Of a DNA stretch of 64,000 nt, positions 26,246-38,543 are shown one piece after another. Numbering within the stretch: position 1 is the stretch's first letter; every line of letters begins with the position of its first letter. The DNA is from Viola odorata (taxonomy: Eukaryota > Streptophyta > Magnoliopsida > Malpighiales > Violaceae): assembly GCA_963691705.1 (NCBI GenBank), contig OY829541.1, positions 16,858,564 to 16,922,563 on the forward strand, given 5' to 3'. Both the position numbers and the translations under genes were made by a program. The notes under the pieces are model-generated. The model worked only from the letters and a program-made list of their open reading frames with translations. It did no database searches and had not been told where the DNA came from.

Positions 26246-29200
26246 ATGCCCAATCGGCATGTCAAATTTCAATTTCTAATCCATGCCAAACGGCATGTCA
26301 ATTTCATAATTTCAATTTCTAAACCATGCCCAACGGCATGTCAACTTTCCATTTCTATTTCAATTTCTAGACCAAGCCCAACGGCAAGTCAAATTTCAAT
26401 TTCAATTTCTAGACCATGCCCAACGGCATGTCACATTCCAATTTCTAAACCATGCCCAAACGACATGTCAATTTTATAATTTCAATTTCTAAACCATGCC
26501 CAATCGGCATTCAAATTTCAATTTCTAATCCATGCCCAAACGGCATGTCAATTTTATAATTTCAATTTCTAAACCATGCCCAATCGGCATGTCAAATTTC
26601 AATTTCTAATCCATGCCCAAACGGCATGTCAATTTCATAATTTCAATTTCTAAACCATGCCCAACGGCAAGTCAACTTTCAATTTCAATTTCAATTTCTA
26701 GACCATGCCCAACGGCATGTCAAATTTCAATTTCAACTTCTAGACCATGCCCAACGGCATGTCACACTCCAATATCTAATCCATGCCCAAACGGCATGTC
26801 AATTTCATAATTTCAATTTCTAAGCCATGCCCAACGGCATGTCAACTTTCAATTTCAATTTCTAGACCATGCCCAATCGGCATGTCGAATTTCATAACTT
26901 CAATTTCTAAACCATGCCCAACGGCATGTCAAATTTCTATTTCAATTTCTAGACCAAGCCCAACGGCATGTCAAATTTCAATTTCAATTTCTAGACCATG
27001 CCCAACGGCATGTCACATTCCAATTTCTAAACCATGCCCAAACGGCATGTCAATTTTATAATTTCAATTTCTAAACCATGCCCAATCGGCATGTCAAATT
27101 TCAATTTCTAATCCATGCCCAAACTGCATGTCAATTTCATAATTTCAATTTCTAAACCATGCCCAACGGCATGTCAACTTTCAATTTCAATTTCTAGACC
27201 ATGCCCAATCAGCATGTCGAATTTCATAACTTCAATTTCAATTTCTAGACCATGCCCAACGGCATGTCAAATTTTAATTTCAATTTCTAGACCATGCCCA
27301 ACGGCATGTCACACTCCAATTTCTAATCCATGCGCAAACGGCATGTCAATTTTATAATTTCAATTTCTAAACCATGCCCAATCGGCATGTCAAATTTCAA
27401 TTTCTAATCCATGCCCAAACGGCATATCAATTTCATAATTTCAATTTCTAAACCATGCCCAACGGCATGTCAACTTTCCATTTCTATTTCAATTTCTAGA
27501 CCAAGGCCAACGGCAAGTCAAATTTCAATTTCAATTTCTAGACCATGCCCAACGGCATGCCACATTCCAATTTCTAAACCATGCCCAAACGGCATGTCAT
27601 TTTTATAATTTCAATTTCTAAACCATGCCCAATCGGCATGTCAAATTTCAATTTCAAATCCATGCCCAAACTACATGTCAATTTCATAATTTCAATTTCT
27701 AAACCATGCCCAACGGCATGTCAACTTTCAATTTCAATTTCAATTTCTAGACCATGCCCAACGGCATGTCAAATTTCAATTTCAACTTCTAGAGCATGCC
27801 CAACGGCATGTCACACTCCAATTTCTAATCCATGCCCAAACGGCATGTCAATTTCATAATTTCAATTTCTAAGCCATACCCAACGGCATGTCAACTTTCA
27901 ATTTCAATTTCTAGACCATGCCCAATCGGCATGTCGAATTTCATAACTTCAATTTCTAAGCCATACCCAACGGCATGTCAACTTTCAATTTCAATTTCTA
28001 GACCATGCCCAATCGGCATGTCGAATTTCATAACTTCAATTTCTAAACCATGCCCAACGGCATGTCAAATTTCAATTTCAATTTCTAGACCAAGCCCAAC
28101 GGCATGTCAAATTTCAATTTCAATTTCTAGACCATGCCCAACGGCATGTCACATTCCAATTTCTAAACCATGCCCAAACGGCATGTCAATTTTATAATTT
28201 CAATTTCTAAACCATGCCCAATCGGCATGTCAAATTTCAATTTCTAATCCATGCCCAAACTGCATGTCAATTTCATAATTTCAATTTCTAAACCATGCCC
28301 AACGGCATGTCAACTTTCAATTTCAATTTCTAGACCATGCCCAATCAGCATGTCGAATTTCATAACTTTAATTTCTAAACCATGCCGAACGGCATGTCAA
28401 ATTTCAATTTCAATTTCTAGACCATGCCCAACGGCATGTCAAATTTTAATTTCAATTTCTAGACCATGCCCAACGGCATGTCACACTCCAATTTCTAATC
28501 CATGCGCAAACGGCATGTCAATTTTATAATTTCAATTTCTAAACCATACCCAATCGGCATGTCAAATTTCAATTTCTAATCCATGCCCAAACGGCATATC
28601 AATTTCATAATTTCAATTTCTAAACCATGCCCAACGACATGTCAACTTTCAATTTCAATTTCAATTTCTAGACCAAGCCCAACGGCATGTCAAATTTCAA
28701 TTTCAATTTCTTGACCATGCCTAACGGCATGTCACATTCCAATTTCTAAACCATTCCCAAACAGCATGTCAATTTCATAATTTCAATTTCTAAACCATGC
28801 CCAACGGCATGTCAACTTTCAATTTCAATTTCAATTTCTTGACATGCGTCAAGTTTCAATTTCAACTTCTAGACCATGCCCAACGGCATGTCACACTCCA
28901 ATTTCTAATCCATGCCCAAACGGCATGTCAATTTCATAATTTTAATTTCTAAGCCATGCCCAACGGCATGTCAACTTTCAATTTCAATTTTAGACCATGC
29001 CCAATCGGCATGTCGAATTTCATAACTTCAATTTCTAAACCATGCCCAACGGCAAGTCAAATTTCAATTTCAATTTCTAAACCATGCCCACCGGCATGTC
29101 ACATTCCAATTTCTAAACCATGCCCAAACGGCATGTCAATTGTATAATTTCAATTTCTAAACCATGCCCAATCGGCATGTCAAATTTCAATTTCAAATCC

Positions 29201-29459
29201 ATGCCCAAACTACATGTCAATTTCATAATTTCAATTTCTAAACCATGCCCAACGGCATGTCAACTTTCAATTTCAATTTCTAGACCATGCCCAATCAGCA
29301 TGTCGAATTTCATAACTTCAATTTCAATTTCTAGACCATGCCCAACGGCATGTCAAATTTTAATTTCAATTTCTAGACCATGCCCAACGGCATGTCACAC
29401 TCCAATTTCTAATCCATGCGCAAACGGCATGTCAATTTTATAATTTCAATTTCTAAACC
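26246..29459 (+). repeat. 3,214-bp higher-order repeat, copy 1
   Basis: Matches 29,460 onward at +3,214, including shared rare variants such as AAATTTCTATTTC near 26,932 and 30,146. Relative to copy 2 it lacks 81 bp (one 44-mer plus one 37-mer) around 28,760. It carries a collapsed monomer at 28,838-28,853. Confidence 0.87.
28838..28853 (+). repeat. Collapsed monomer with a new inverted repeat, copy 1
   Basis: CTTGAC ATGC GTCAAG replaces the normal start of a 42-bp monomer. The block is 11 bp shorter than the usual 170 bp. The new arms are an exact 6-bp inverted repeat. Confidence 0.85.
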
Positions 29460-32400
29460 ATGCCCAATCGGCATGTCAAATTTCAATTTCTAATCCATGC
29501 CAAACGGCATGTCAATTTCATAATTTCAATTTCTAAACCATGCCCAACGGCATGTCAACTTTCCATTTCTATTTCAATTTCTAGACCAAGCCCAACGGCA
29601 AGTCAAATTTCAATTTCAATTTCTAGACCATGCCCAACGGCATGTCACATTCCAATTTCTAAACCATGCCCAAACGACATGTCAATTTTATAATTTCAAT
29701 TTCTAAACCATGCCCAATCGGCATTCAAATTTCAATTTCTAATCCATGCCCAAACGGCATGTCAATTTTATAATTTCAATTTCTAAACCATGCCCAATCG
29801 GCATGTCAAATTTCAATTTCTAATCCATGCCCAAACGGCATGTCAATTTCATAATTTCAATTTCTAAACCATGCCCAACGGCAAGTCAACTTTCAATTTC
29901 AATTTCAATTTCTAGACCATGCCCAACGGCATGTCAAATTTCAATTTCAACTTCTAGACCATGCCCAACGGCATGTCACACTCCAATATCTAATCCATGC
30001 CCAAACGGCATGTCAATTTCATAATTTCAATTTCTAAGCCATGCCCAACGGCATGTCAACTTTCAATTTCAATTTCTAGACCATGCCCAATCGGCATGTC
30101 GAATTTCATAACTTCAATTTCTAAACCATGCCCAACGGCATGTCAAATTTCTATTTCAATTTCTAGACCAAGCCCAACGGCATGTCAAATTTCAATTTCA
30201 ATTTCTAGACCATGCCCAACGGCATGTCACATTCCAATTTCTAAACCATGCCCAAACGGCATGTCAATTTTATAATTTCAATTTCTAAACCATGCCCAAT
30301 CGGCATGTCAAATTTCAATTTCTAATCCATTCCCAAACTGCATGTCAATTTCATAATTTCAATTTCTAAACCATGCCCAACGGCATGTCAACTTTCAATT
30401 TCAATTTCTAGACCATGCCCAATCAGCATGTCGAATTTCATAACTTCAATTTCAATTTCTAGACCATGCCCAACGGCATGTCAAATTTTAATTTCAATTT
30501 CTAGACCATGCCCAACGGCATGTCACACTCCAATTTCTAATCCATGCGCAAACGGCATGTCAATTTTATAATTTCAATTTCTAAACCATGCCCAATCGGC
30601 ATGTCAAATTTCAATTTCTAATCCATGCCCAAACGGCATATCAATTTCATAATTTCAATTTCTAAACCATGCCCAACGGCATGTCAACTTTCCATTTCTA
30701 TTTCAATTTCTAGACCAAGGCCAACGGCAAGTCAAATTTCAATTTCAATTTCTAGACCATGCCCAACGGCATGCCACATTCCAATTTCTAAACCATGCCC
30801 AAACGGCATGTCATTTTTATAATTTCAATTTCTAAACCATGCCCAATCGGCATGTCAAATTTCAATTTCAAATCCATGCCCAAACTACATGTCAATTTCA
30901 TAATTTCAATTTCTAAACCATGCCCAACGGCATGTCAACTTTCAATTTCAATTTCAATTTCTAGACCATGCCCAACGGCATGTCAAATTTCAATTTCAAC
31001 TTCTAGAGCATGCCCAACGGCATGTCACACTCCAATTTCTAATCCATGCCCAAACGGCATGTCAATTTCATAATTTCAATTTCTAAGCCATACCCAACGG
31101 CATGTCAACTTTCAATTTCAATTTCTAGACCATGCCCAATCGGCATGTCGAATTTCATAACTTCAATTTCTAAGCCATACCCAACGGCATGTCAACTTTC
31201 AATTTCAATTTCTAGACCATGCCCAATCGGCATGTCGAATTTCATAACTTCAATTTCTAAACCATGCCCAACGGCATGTCAAATTTCAATTTCAATTTCT
31301 AGACTAAGCCCAACGGCATGTCAAATTTCAATTTCAATTTCTAGACCATGCCCAACGGCATGTCACATTCCAATTTCTAAACCATGCCCAAACGGCATGT
31401 CAATTTTATAATTTCAATTTCTAAACCATGCCCAATCGGCATGTCAAATTTCAATTTCTAATCCATGCCCAAACTGCATGTCAATTTCATAATTTCAATT
31501 TCTAAACCATGCCCAACGGCATGTCAACTTTCAATTTCAATTTCTAGACCATGCCCAATCAGCATGTCGAATTTCATAACTTTAATTTCTAAACCATGCC
31601 GAACGGCATGTCAAATTTCAATTTCAATTTCTAGACCATGCCCAACGGCATGTCAAATTTTAATTTCAATTTCTAGACCATGCCCAACGGCATGTCACAC
31701 TCCAATTTCTAATCCATGCGCAAACGGCATGTCAATTTTATAATTTCAATTTCTAAACCATACCCAATCGGCATGTCAAATTTCAATTTCTAATCCATGC
31801 CCAAACGGCATATCAATTTCATAATTTCAATTTCTAAACCATGCCCAACGACATGTCAACTTTCAATTTCAATTTCAATTTCTAGACCAAGCCCAACGGC
31901 ATGTCAAATTTCAATTTCAATTTCTTGACCATGCCTAACGGCATGTCACATTCCAATTTCTAAACCATGCCCAAACAGCATGTCAATTTTAAAATTTCAA
32001 TTTCTAAACCATGCCAAATCGGCATGTCAAATTTCAATTTCTAATCCATGCCCAAACTGCATGTCAATTTCATAATTTCAATTTCTAAACCATGCCCAAC
32101 GGCATGTCAACTTTCAATTTCAATTTCAATTTCTTGACATGCGTCAAGTTTCAATTTCAACTTCTAGACCATGCCCAACGGCATGTCACACTCCAATTTC
32201 TAATCCATGCCCAAACGGCATGTCAATTTCATAATTTTAATTTCTAAGCCATGCCCAACGGCATGTCAACTTTCAATTTCAATTTTAGACCATGCCCAAT
32301 CGGCATGTCGAATTTCATAACTTCAATTTCTAAACCATGGCCAACGGCAAGTCAAATTTCAATTTCAATTTCTAAACCATGCCCACCGGCATGTCACATT

Positions 32401-32490
32401 CCAATTTCTAAACCATGCCCAAACGGCATGTCAATTGTATAATTTCAATTTCTAAACCATGCCCAATCGGCATGTCAAATTTCAATTTCT
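29460..32490 (+). repeat. 3,214-bp higher-order repeat, copy 2
   Basis: Second copy, with offset 3,214 bp to about 31,960 and then 3,295 bp because of the 81-bp difference. The two copies diverge at about 29,194 in copy 1 and 32,489 in copy 2. There copy 1 switches to TTTCAAATCC plus an AAACTACATG monomer, while copy 2 continues into the 2,042-type order. Confidence 0.85.
32133..32148 (+). repeat. Collapsed monomer with a new inverted repeat, copy 2
   Basis: Identical to 28,838-28,853 at an offset of 3,295 bp, so the collapse predates the 3,214-bp duplication. Confidence 0.85.
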
Positions 32491-33079
32491 AATCCATGCC
32501 CAAACTGCATGTCAATTTCATAATTTCAATTTATAAACCATGCCCAACGGCATGTCAACTTTCAATTTCAATTTCTAGACCATGCCCAATCGGCATGTCG
32601 AATTTCATAACTTCAATTTCAATTTCTAGACCATGCCCAACGGCATGTCAAATTTCAATTTCAATTTCTAGACCATGCCCAACGGCATGTCAAATTCCAA
32701 TTTCAATTTCTAGACCATGCCCAACGGCATGTCACATTCCAATTTCTAATCCATGCCCAAACGGCATGTCAATTTCATAATTTCAATTTCTAAACCATGC
32801 CCAACGGCATGTCACATTCCAATTTCTAAACCATGCCCAAACGGCATGTCAATTTTATAATTTCAATTTCTAAACCATGCCCAATCGGCATTCAAATTTC
32901 AATTTCTAATCCATGCCCAAACGGCATGTCAATTTTATAATTTCAATTTCTAAACCATGCCCAATCGGCATGTCAAATTTCAATTTCTAATCCATGCCCA
33001 AACGGCATCTCAATTTCATAATTTCAATTTCTAAACCATGCCCAACGGCATGTCAACTTTCAATTTCAATTTCAATTTC
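32491..33079 (+). repeat. Partial 2,042-type repeat
   Basis: Matches 34,502-35,121 at an offset of 2,006 bp, which is 36 bp short of 2,042. The deficit is a fused 54-bp monomer at 33,038-33,091, where a 48-bp and a 42-bp monomer have become one. Confidence 0.8.
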
Positions 33080-33091
33080 AACTTCTAGACC
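33038..33091 (+). repeat. Fused 54-bp monomer
   Basis: A 48-bp monomer start (AACTTTC plus hexamers) runs directly into the AACTTCTAGAC end of the next 42-bp monomer, with 36 bp lost. The same fusion lies at 19-72, at the far left of the window. Confidence 0.82.
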
Positions 33092-35121
33092 ATGCCCAAC
33101 GGCATGTCACACTCCAATATCTAATCCATGCCCAAACGGCATGTCAATTTCATAATTTCAATTTCTAAGCCATGCCCAACGGCATGTCAACTTTCAATTT
33201 CAATTTCTAGACCATGCCCAATCGACATGTCTAATTTCATAATTTCAATTTCTAAACCATGCCCAACGGCATGTCAAATTTCCATTTCAATTTCTAGACC
33301 ATGCCCAACGGCATGTCAAATTTTAATTTCAATTTCTAGACCATGCCCAACGGCATGTCACACTCCAATTTCTAATCCATGCGCAAACGGCATGTCAATT
33401 TTATAATTTCAATTTCTAAACCATGCCCAATCGGCATGTCAAATTTCAATTTCTAATCCATGCCCAAACGGCATATCAATTTCATAATTTCAATTTCTAA
33501 ACCATGCCCAACGACATGTCAACTTTCCATTTCTATTTCAATTTCTAGACCAAGCCCAACGGCAAGTCAAATTTCAATTTCAATTTCTAGACCATGCCTA
33601 ACGGCATGTCACATTCCAATTTCTAAACCATGCCCAAACAGCATGTCAATTTTAAAATTTCAATTTCTAAACCATGCCAAATCGGCATGTCAAATTTCAA
33701 TTTCTAATCCATGCCCAAACTGCATGTCAATTTCATAATTTCAATTTCTAAACCATGCCCAACGGCATGTCAACTTTCAATTTCAATTTCAATTTCTAGA
33801 CCATGCCCAACGGCATGTCAAATTTCAATTTCAACTTCTAGACCATGCCCAACGGCATGTCACACTCCAATTTCTAATCCATGCCCAAACGGCATGTCAA
33901 TTTCATAATTTCAATTTCTAAGCCATGCCTAACGGCATGTCAACTTTCAATTTCAATTTCTAGACCATGCCCAATCGGCATGTCGAATTTCATAACTTCA
34001 ATTTCTAAAACATGCCCAACGGCATGTCAAATTTCAATTTCAATTTCTAGACCAAGCCCAACGGCATGTCAAATTTCAATTTCAATTTCTAGACCATGCC
34101 CAACGGCATGTCACATTCCAATTTCTAAACCATGCCCAAACGGCATGTCAATTTTATAATTTCAATTTCTAAAGCATGCCCAATCGGCATGTCAAATTTC
34201 AATTTCTAATCCATGCCCAAACGGCATGTCAATTTCATAATTTTAATTTCTAAGCCATGCCCAACGGCATGTCAACTTTCAATTTCAATTTTAGACCATG
34301 CCCAATCGGCATGTCAAATTTCATAACTTCAATTTCTAAACCATGCCCAACGGCAAGTCAAATTTCAATTTCAATTTCTAAACCATGCCCACCGGCATGT
34401 CACATTCCAATTTCTAAACCATGCCCAAACGGCATGTCAATTGTATAATTTCAATTTCTAAACCATGCCCAATCGGCATGTCAAATTTCAATTTCTAATC
34501 CATGCCCAAACTGCATGTCAATTTCATAATTTCAATTTATAAACCATGCCCAACGGCATGTCAACTTTCAATTTCAATTTCTAGACCATGCCCAATCGGC
34601 ATGTCGAATTTCATAACTTCAATTTCAATTTCTAGACCATGCCCAACGGCATGTCAAATTTCAATTTCAATTTCTAGACCATGCCCAACGGCATGTCAAA
34701 TTCGAATTTCAATTTCTAGACCATGCCCAACGGCATGTCACATTCCAATTTCTAATCCATGCCCAAACGGCATGTCAATTTCATAATTTCAATTTCTAAA
34801 CCATGCCCAACGGCATGTCACATTCCAATTTCTAAACCATGCCCAAACGGCATGTCAATTTTATAATTTCAATTTCTAAACCATGCCCAATCGGCATTCA
34901 AATTTCAATTTCTAATCCATGCCCAAACGGCATGTCAATTTTATAATTTCAATTTCTAAACCATGCCCAATCGGCATGTCAAATTTCAATTTCAAATCCA
35001 TGCCCAAACGGCATGTCAATTTCATAATTTCAATTTCTAAACCATGCCCAACGGCATGTCAACTTTCAATTTCAATTTCAATTTCTAGACCATGCCCAAC
35101 GGCATGTCAAATTTCAATTTC
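33080..35121 (+). repeat. 2,042-bp higher-order repeat, copy 1 (A2)
   Basis: Repeats at +2,042 and corresponds to 61-2,100 at an offset of about 33,020 bp. Block order and diagnostic monomers (AATTGTATAATTTC, CCCACCGGCATG) match. A private AAATTCGAATTTC occurs near 34,700. Confidence 0.9.
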
Positions 35122-37163
35122 AACTTCTAGACCATGCCCAACGGCATGTCACACTCCAATATCTAATCCATGCCCAAACGGCATGTCAATTTCATAATTT
35201 CAATTTCTAAGCCATGCCCAACGGCATGTCAACTTTCAATTTCAATTTCTAGACCATGCCCAATCGACATGTCTAATTTCATAATTTCAATTTCTAAACC
35301 ATGCCCAATGGCATGTCAAATTTCCATTTCAATTTCTAGACCATGCCCAACGGCATGTCAAATTTTAATTTCAATTTCTAGACCATGCCCAACGGCATGT
35401 CACACTCCAATTTCTAATCCATGCGCAAACGGCATGTCAATTTTATAATTTCAATTTCTAAACCATGCCCAATCGGCATGTCAAATTTCAATTTCTAATC
35501 CATGCCCAAACGGCATATCAATTTCATAATTTCAATTTCTAAACCATGCCCAACGACATGTCAACTTTCCATTTCTATTTCAATTTCTAGACCAAGCCCA
35601 ACGGCAAGTCAAATTTCAATTTCAATTTCTAGACCATGCCTAACGGCATGTCACATTCCAATTTCTAAACCATGCCCAAACAGCATGTCAATTTTAAAAT
35701 TTCAATTTCTAAACCATGCCAAATCGGCATGTCAAATTTCAATTTCTAATCCATGCCCAAACTGCATGTCAATTTCATAATTTCAATTTCTAAACCATGC
35801 CCAACGGCATGTCAACTTTCAATTTCAATTTCAATTTCTAGACCATGCCCAACGGCATGTCAAATTTCAATTGCAACTTCTAGACCATGCCCAACGGCAT
35901 GTCACACTCCAATTTCTAATCCATGCCTAAACGGCATGTCAATTTCATAATTTCAATTTCTAAGCCATGCCTAACGGCATGTCAACTTTCAATTTCAATT
36001 TCTAGACCATGCCCAAACGGCATGTCGAATTTCATAACTTCAATTTCTAAAACATGCCCAACGGCATGTCAAATTTCAATTTCAATTTCTAGACCAAGCC
36101 CAACGGCATGTCAAATTTCAATTTCAATTTCTAGACCATGCCCAACGGCATGTCACATTCCAATTTCTAAACCATGCCCAAACGGCATGTCAATTTTATA
36201 ATTTCAATTTCTAAAGCATGCCCAATCGGCATGTCAAATTTCAATTTCTAATCCATGCCCAAACGGCATGTCAATTTCATAATTTTAATTTCTAAGCCAT
36301 GCCCAACGGCATGTCAACTTTCAATTTCAATTTTAGACCATGCCCAATCGGCATGTCGAATTTCATAACTTCAATTTCTAAACCATGCCCAACGGCAAGT
36401 CAAATTTCAATTTCAATTTCTAAACCATGCCCACCGGCATGTCACATTCCAATTTCTAAACCATGCCCAAACGGCATGTCAATTGTATAATTTCAATTTC
36501 TAAACCATGCCCAATCGGCATGTCAAATTTCAATTTCTAATCCATGCCCAAACTGCATGTCAATTTCATAATTTCAATTTATAAACCATGCCCAACGGCA
36601 TGTCAACTTTCAATTTCAATTTCTAGACCATGCCCAATCGGCATGTCGAATTTCATAACTTCAATTTCAATTTCTAGACCATGCCCAACGGCATGTCAAA
36701 TTTCAATTTCAATTTCTAGACCATGCCCAACGGCATGTCAAATTCCAATTTCAATTTCTAGACCATGCCCAACGGCATGTCACATTCCAATTTCTAATCC
36801 ATGCCCAAACGGCATGTCAATTTCATAATTTCAATTTCTAAACCATGCCCAACGGCATGTCACATTCCAATTTCTAAACCATGCCCAAACGGCATGTCAA
36901 TTTTATAATTTCAATTTCTAAACCATGCCCAATCGGCATTCAAATTTCAATTTCTAATCCATGCCCAAACGGCATGTCAATTTTATAATTTCAATTTCTA
37001 AACCATGCCCAATCGGCATGTCAAATTTCAATTTCTAATCCATGCCCAAACGGCATGTCAATTTCATAATTTCAATTTCTAAACCATGCCCAACGGCATG
37101 TCAACTTTCAATTTCAATTTCAATTTCTAGACCATGCCCAACGGCATGTCAAATTTCAATTTC
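35122..37163 (+). repeat. 2,042-bp higher-order repeat, copy 2 (A2)
   Basis: Tandem copy of 33,080-35,121 and distant copy of 2,101-4,142 (offset 33,021 bp). Private differences from the distant copy include TTGCAACTTC near 35,871 and ATGCCTAAACGG near 35,923. Confidence 0.9.
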
Positions 37164-38543
37164 AACTTCTAGACCATGCCCAACGGCATGTCAAATTTTA
37201 ATTTCAATTTCTAAACCATGCCCAATCGGCATTCAAATTTCAATTTCTAATCCATGCCCAAACAGCATGTCAATTTTATAATTTCAATTTCTAAACCATG
37301 CCCAATCGGCATGTCAAATTTCAATTTCTAATCCATGCCCAAACGGCATGTCAATTTCATAATTTCAATTTCTAAACCATGCCCAACGGCATGTCAACTT
37401 TCAATTTCAATTTCAATTTCTAGACCATGCCCAACGGCATGTCAAATTTTAATTTCAATTTCTAAACAATGCCCAACGGCATGTCAAATTTCAATTTCAA
37501 TTTCTAGACCATGCCCAACGGCATGTCAAATTTTAATTTCAATTTCTAGACCATGCCCAACGGCATGTCACACTCCAATTTCTAATCCATGCCCAAACGG
37601 CATGTCAATTTTATAATTTCAATTTCTAAACCATGCCCAATCGGCATGTCAAATTTCAATTTCTAATCCATGCCAAACGGCATGTCAATTTCATAATTTG
37701 AATTTCTAAACCATGCCCAACGGTATGTCAACTTTCCATTTCTATTTTAATTTCTAGACCAAGCCCAACGGCAAGTCAAATTTCAATTTCAATTTCTAGA
37801 CCATGCCCAACGGCATGTCACATTCCAATTTCTAAACCATGCCCAAACGGCATGTCAATTTTATAATTTCAATTTCTAAACCATGCCCAATCGGCATTCA
37901 AATTTCAATTTCTAATCCACGCCCAAACGGCATGTCAATTTTATAATTTCAATTTCTAAACCATGCCCAATCGGCATGTCAAATTTCAATTTCTAATCCA
38001 TGCCCAAACGGCATGTCAATTTCATAATTTCAATTTCTAATCCATGCCCAACGGCAAGTCAACTTTCAATTTCAATTTCAATTTCTAGACCATGCCCAAT
38101 GGCATGTCAAATTTCAATTTCAACTTCTAGACCATGCCCAACGGCATGTCACACTCCAATATCTAATCCATGCCCAAACGGCATGTCAATTTCATAATTT
38201 CAATTTCTAAGCCATGCCCAACGGCATGTCAACTTTCAATTTCAATTTCTAGACCATGCCCAATCGGCATGTCGAATTTCATAACTTCAATTTCTAAACC
38301 ATGCCCAACGGCATGTCAAATTTCAATTTCAATTTCTAGACCAAGCCCAACGGCATGTCAAATTTCAATTTCAATTTCTAGACCAAGCCCAACGGCATGT
38401 CAAATTTCAATTTCAATTTCTAGACCATGCCCAACGGCATGTCACATTCCAATTTCTAAACCATGCCCAAACGGCATGTCAATTTTATAATTTCAATTTC
38501 TAAACCATGCCCAATCGGCATGTCAAATTTCAATTTCTAATCC
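37164..38543 (+). repeat. Mixed A blocks before the 3,211-bp repeats
   Basis: Corresponds to 4,143-5,441 but contains 81 bp more (a 44-mer and a 37-mer around 37,930-38,010). Ends with the 374-bp block (38,170-38,543), which has one extra CAAGCC monomer compared with the 332-bp form. Confidence 0.82.
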
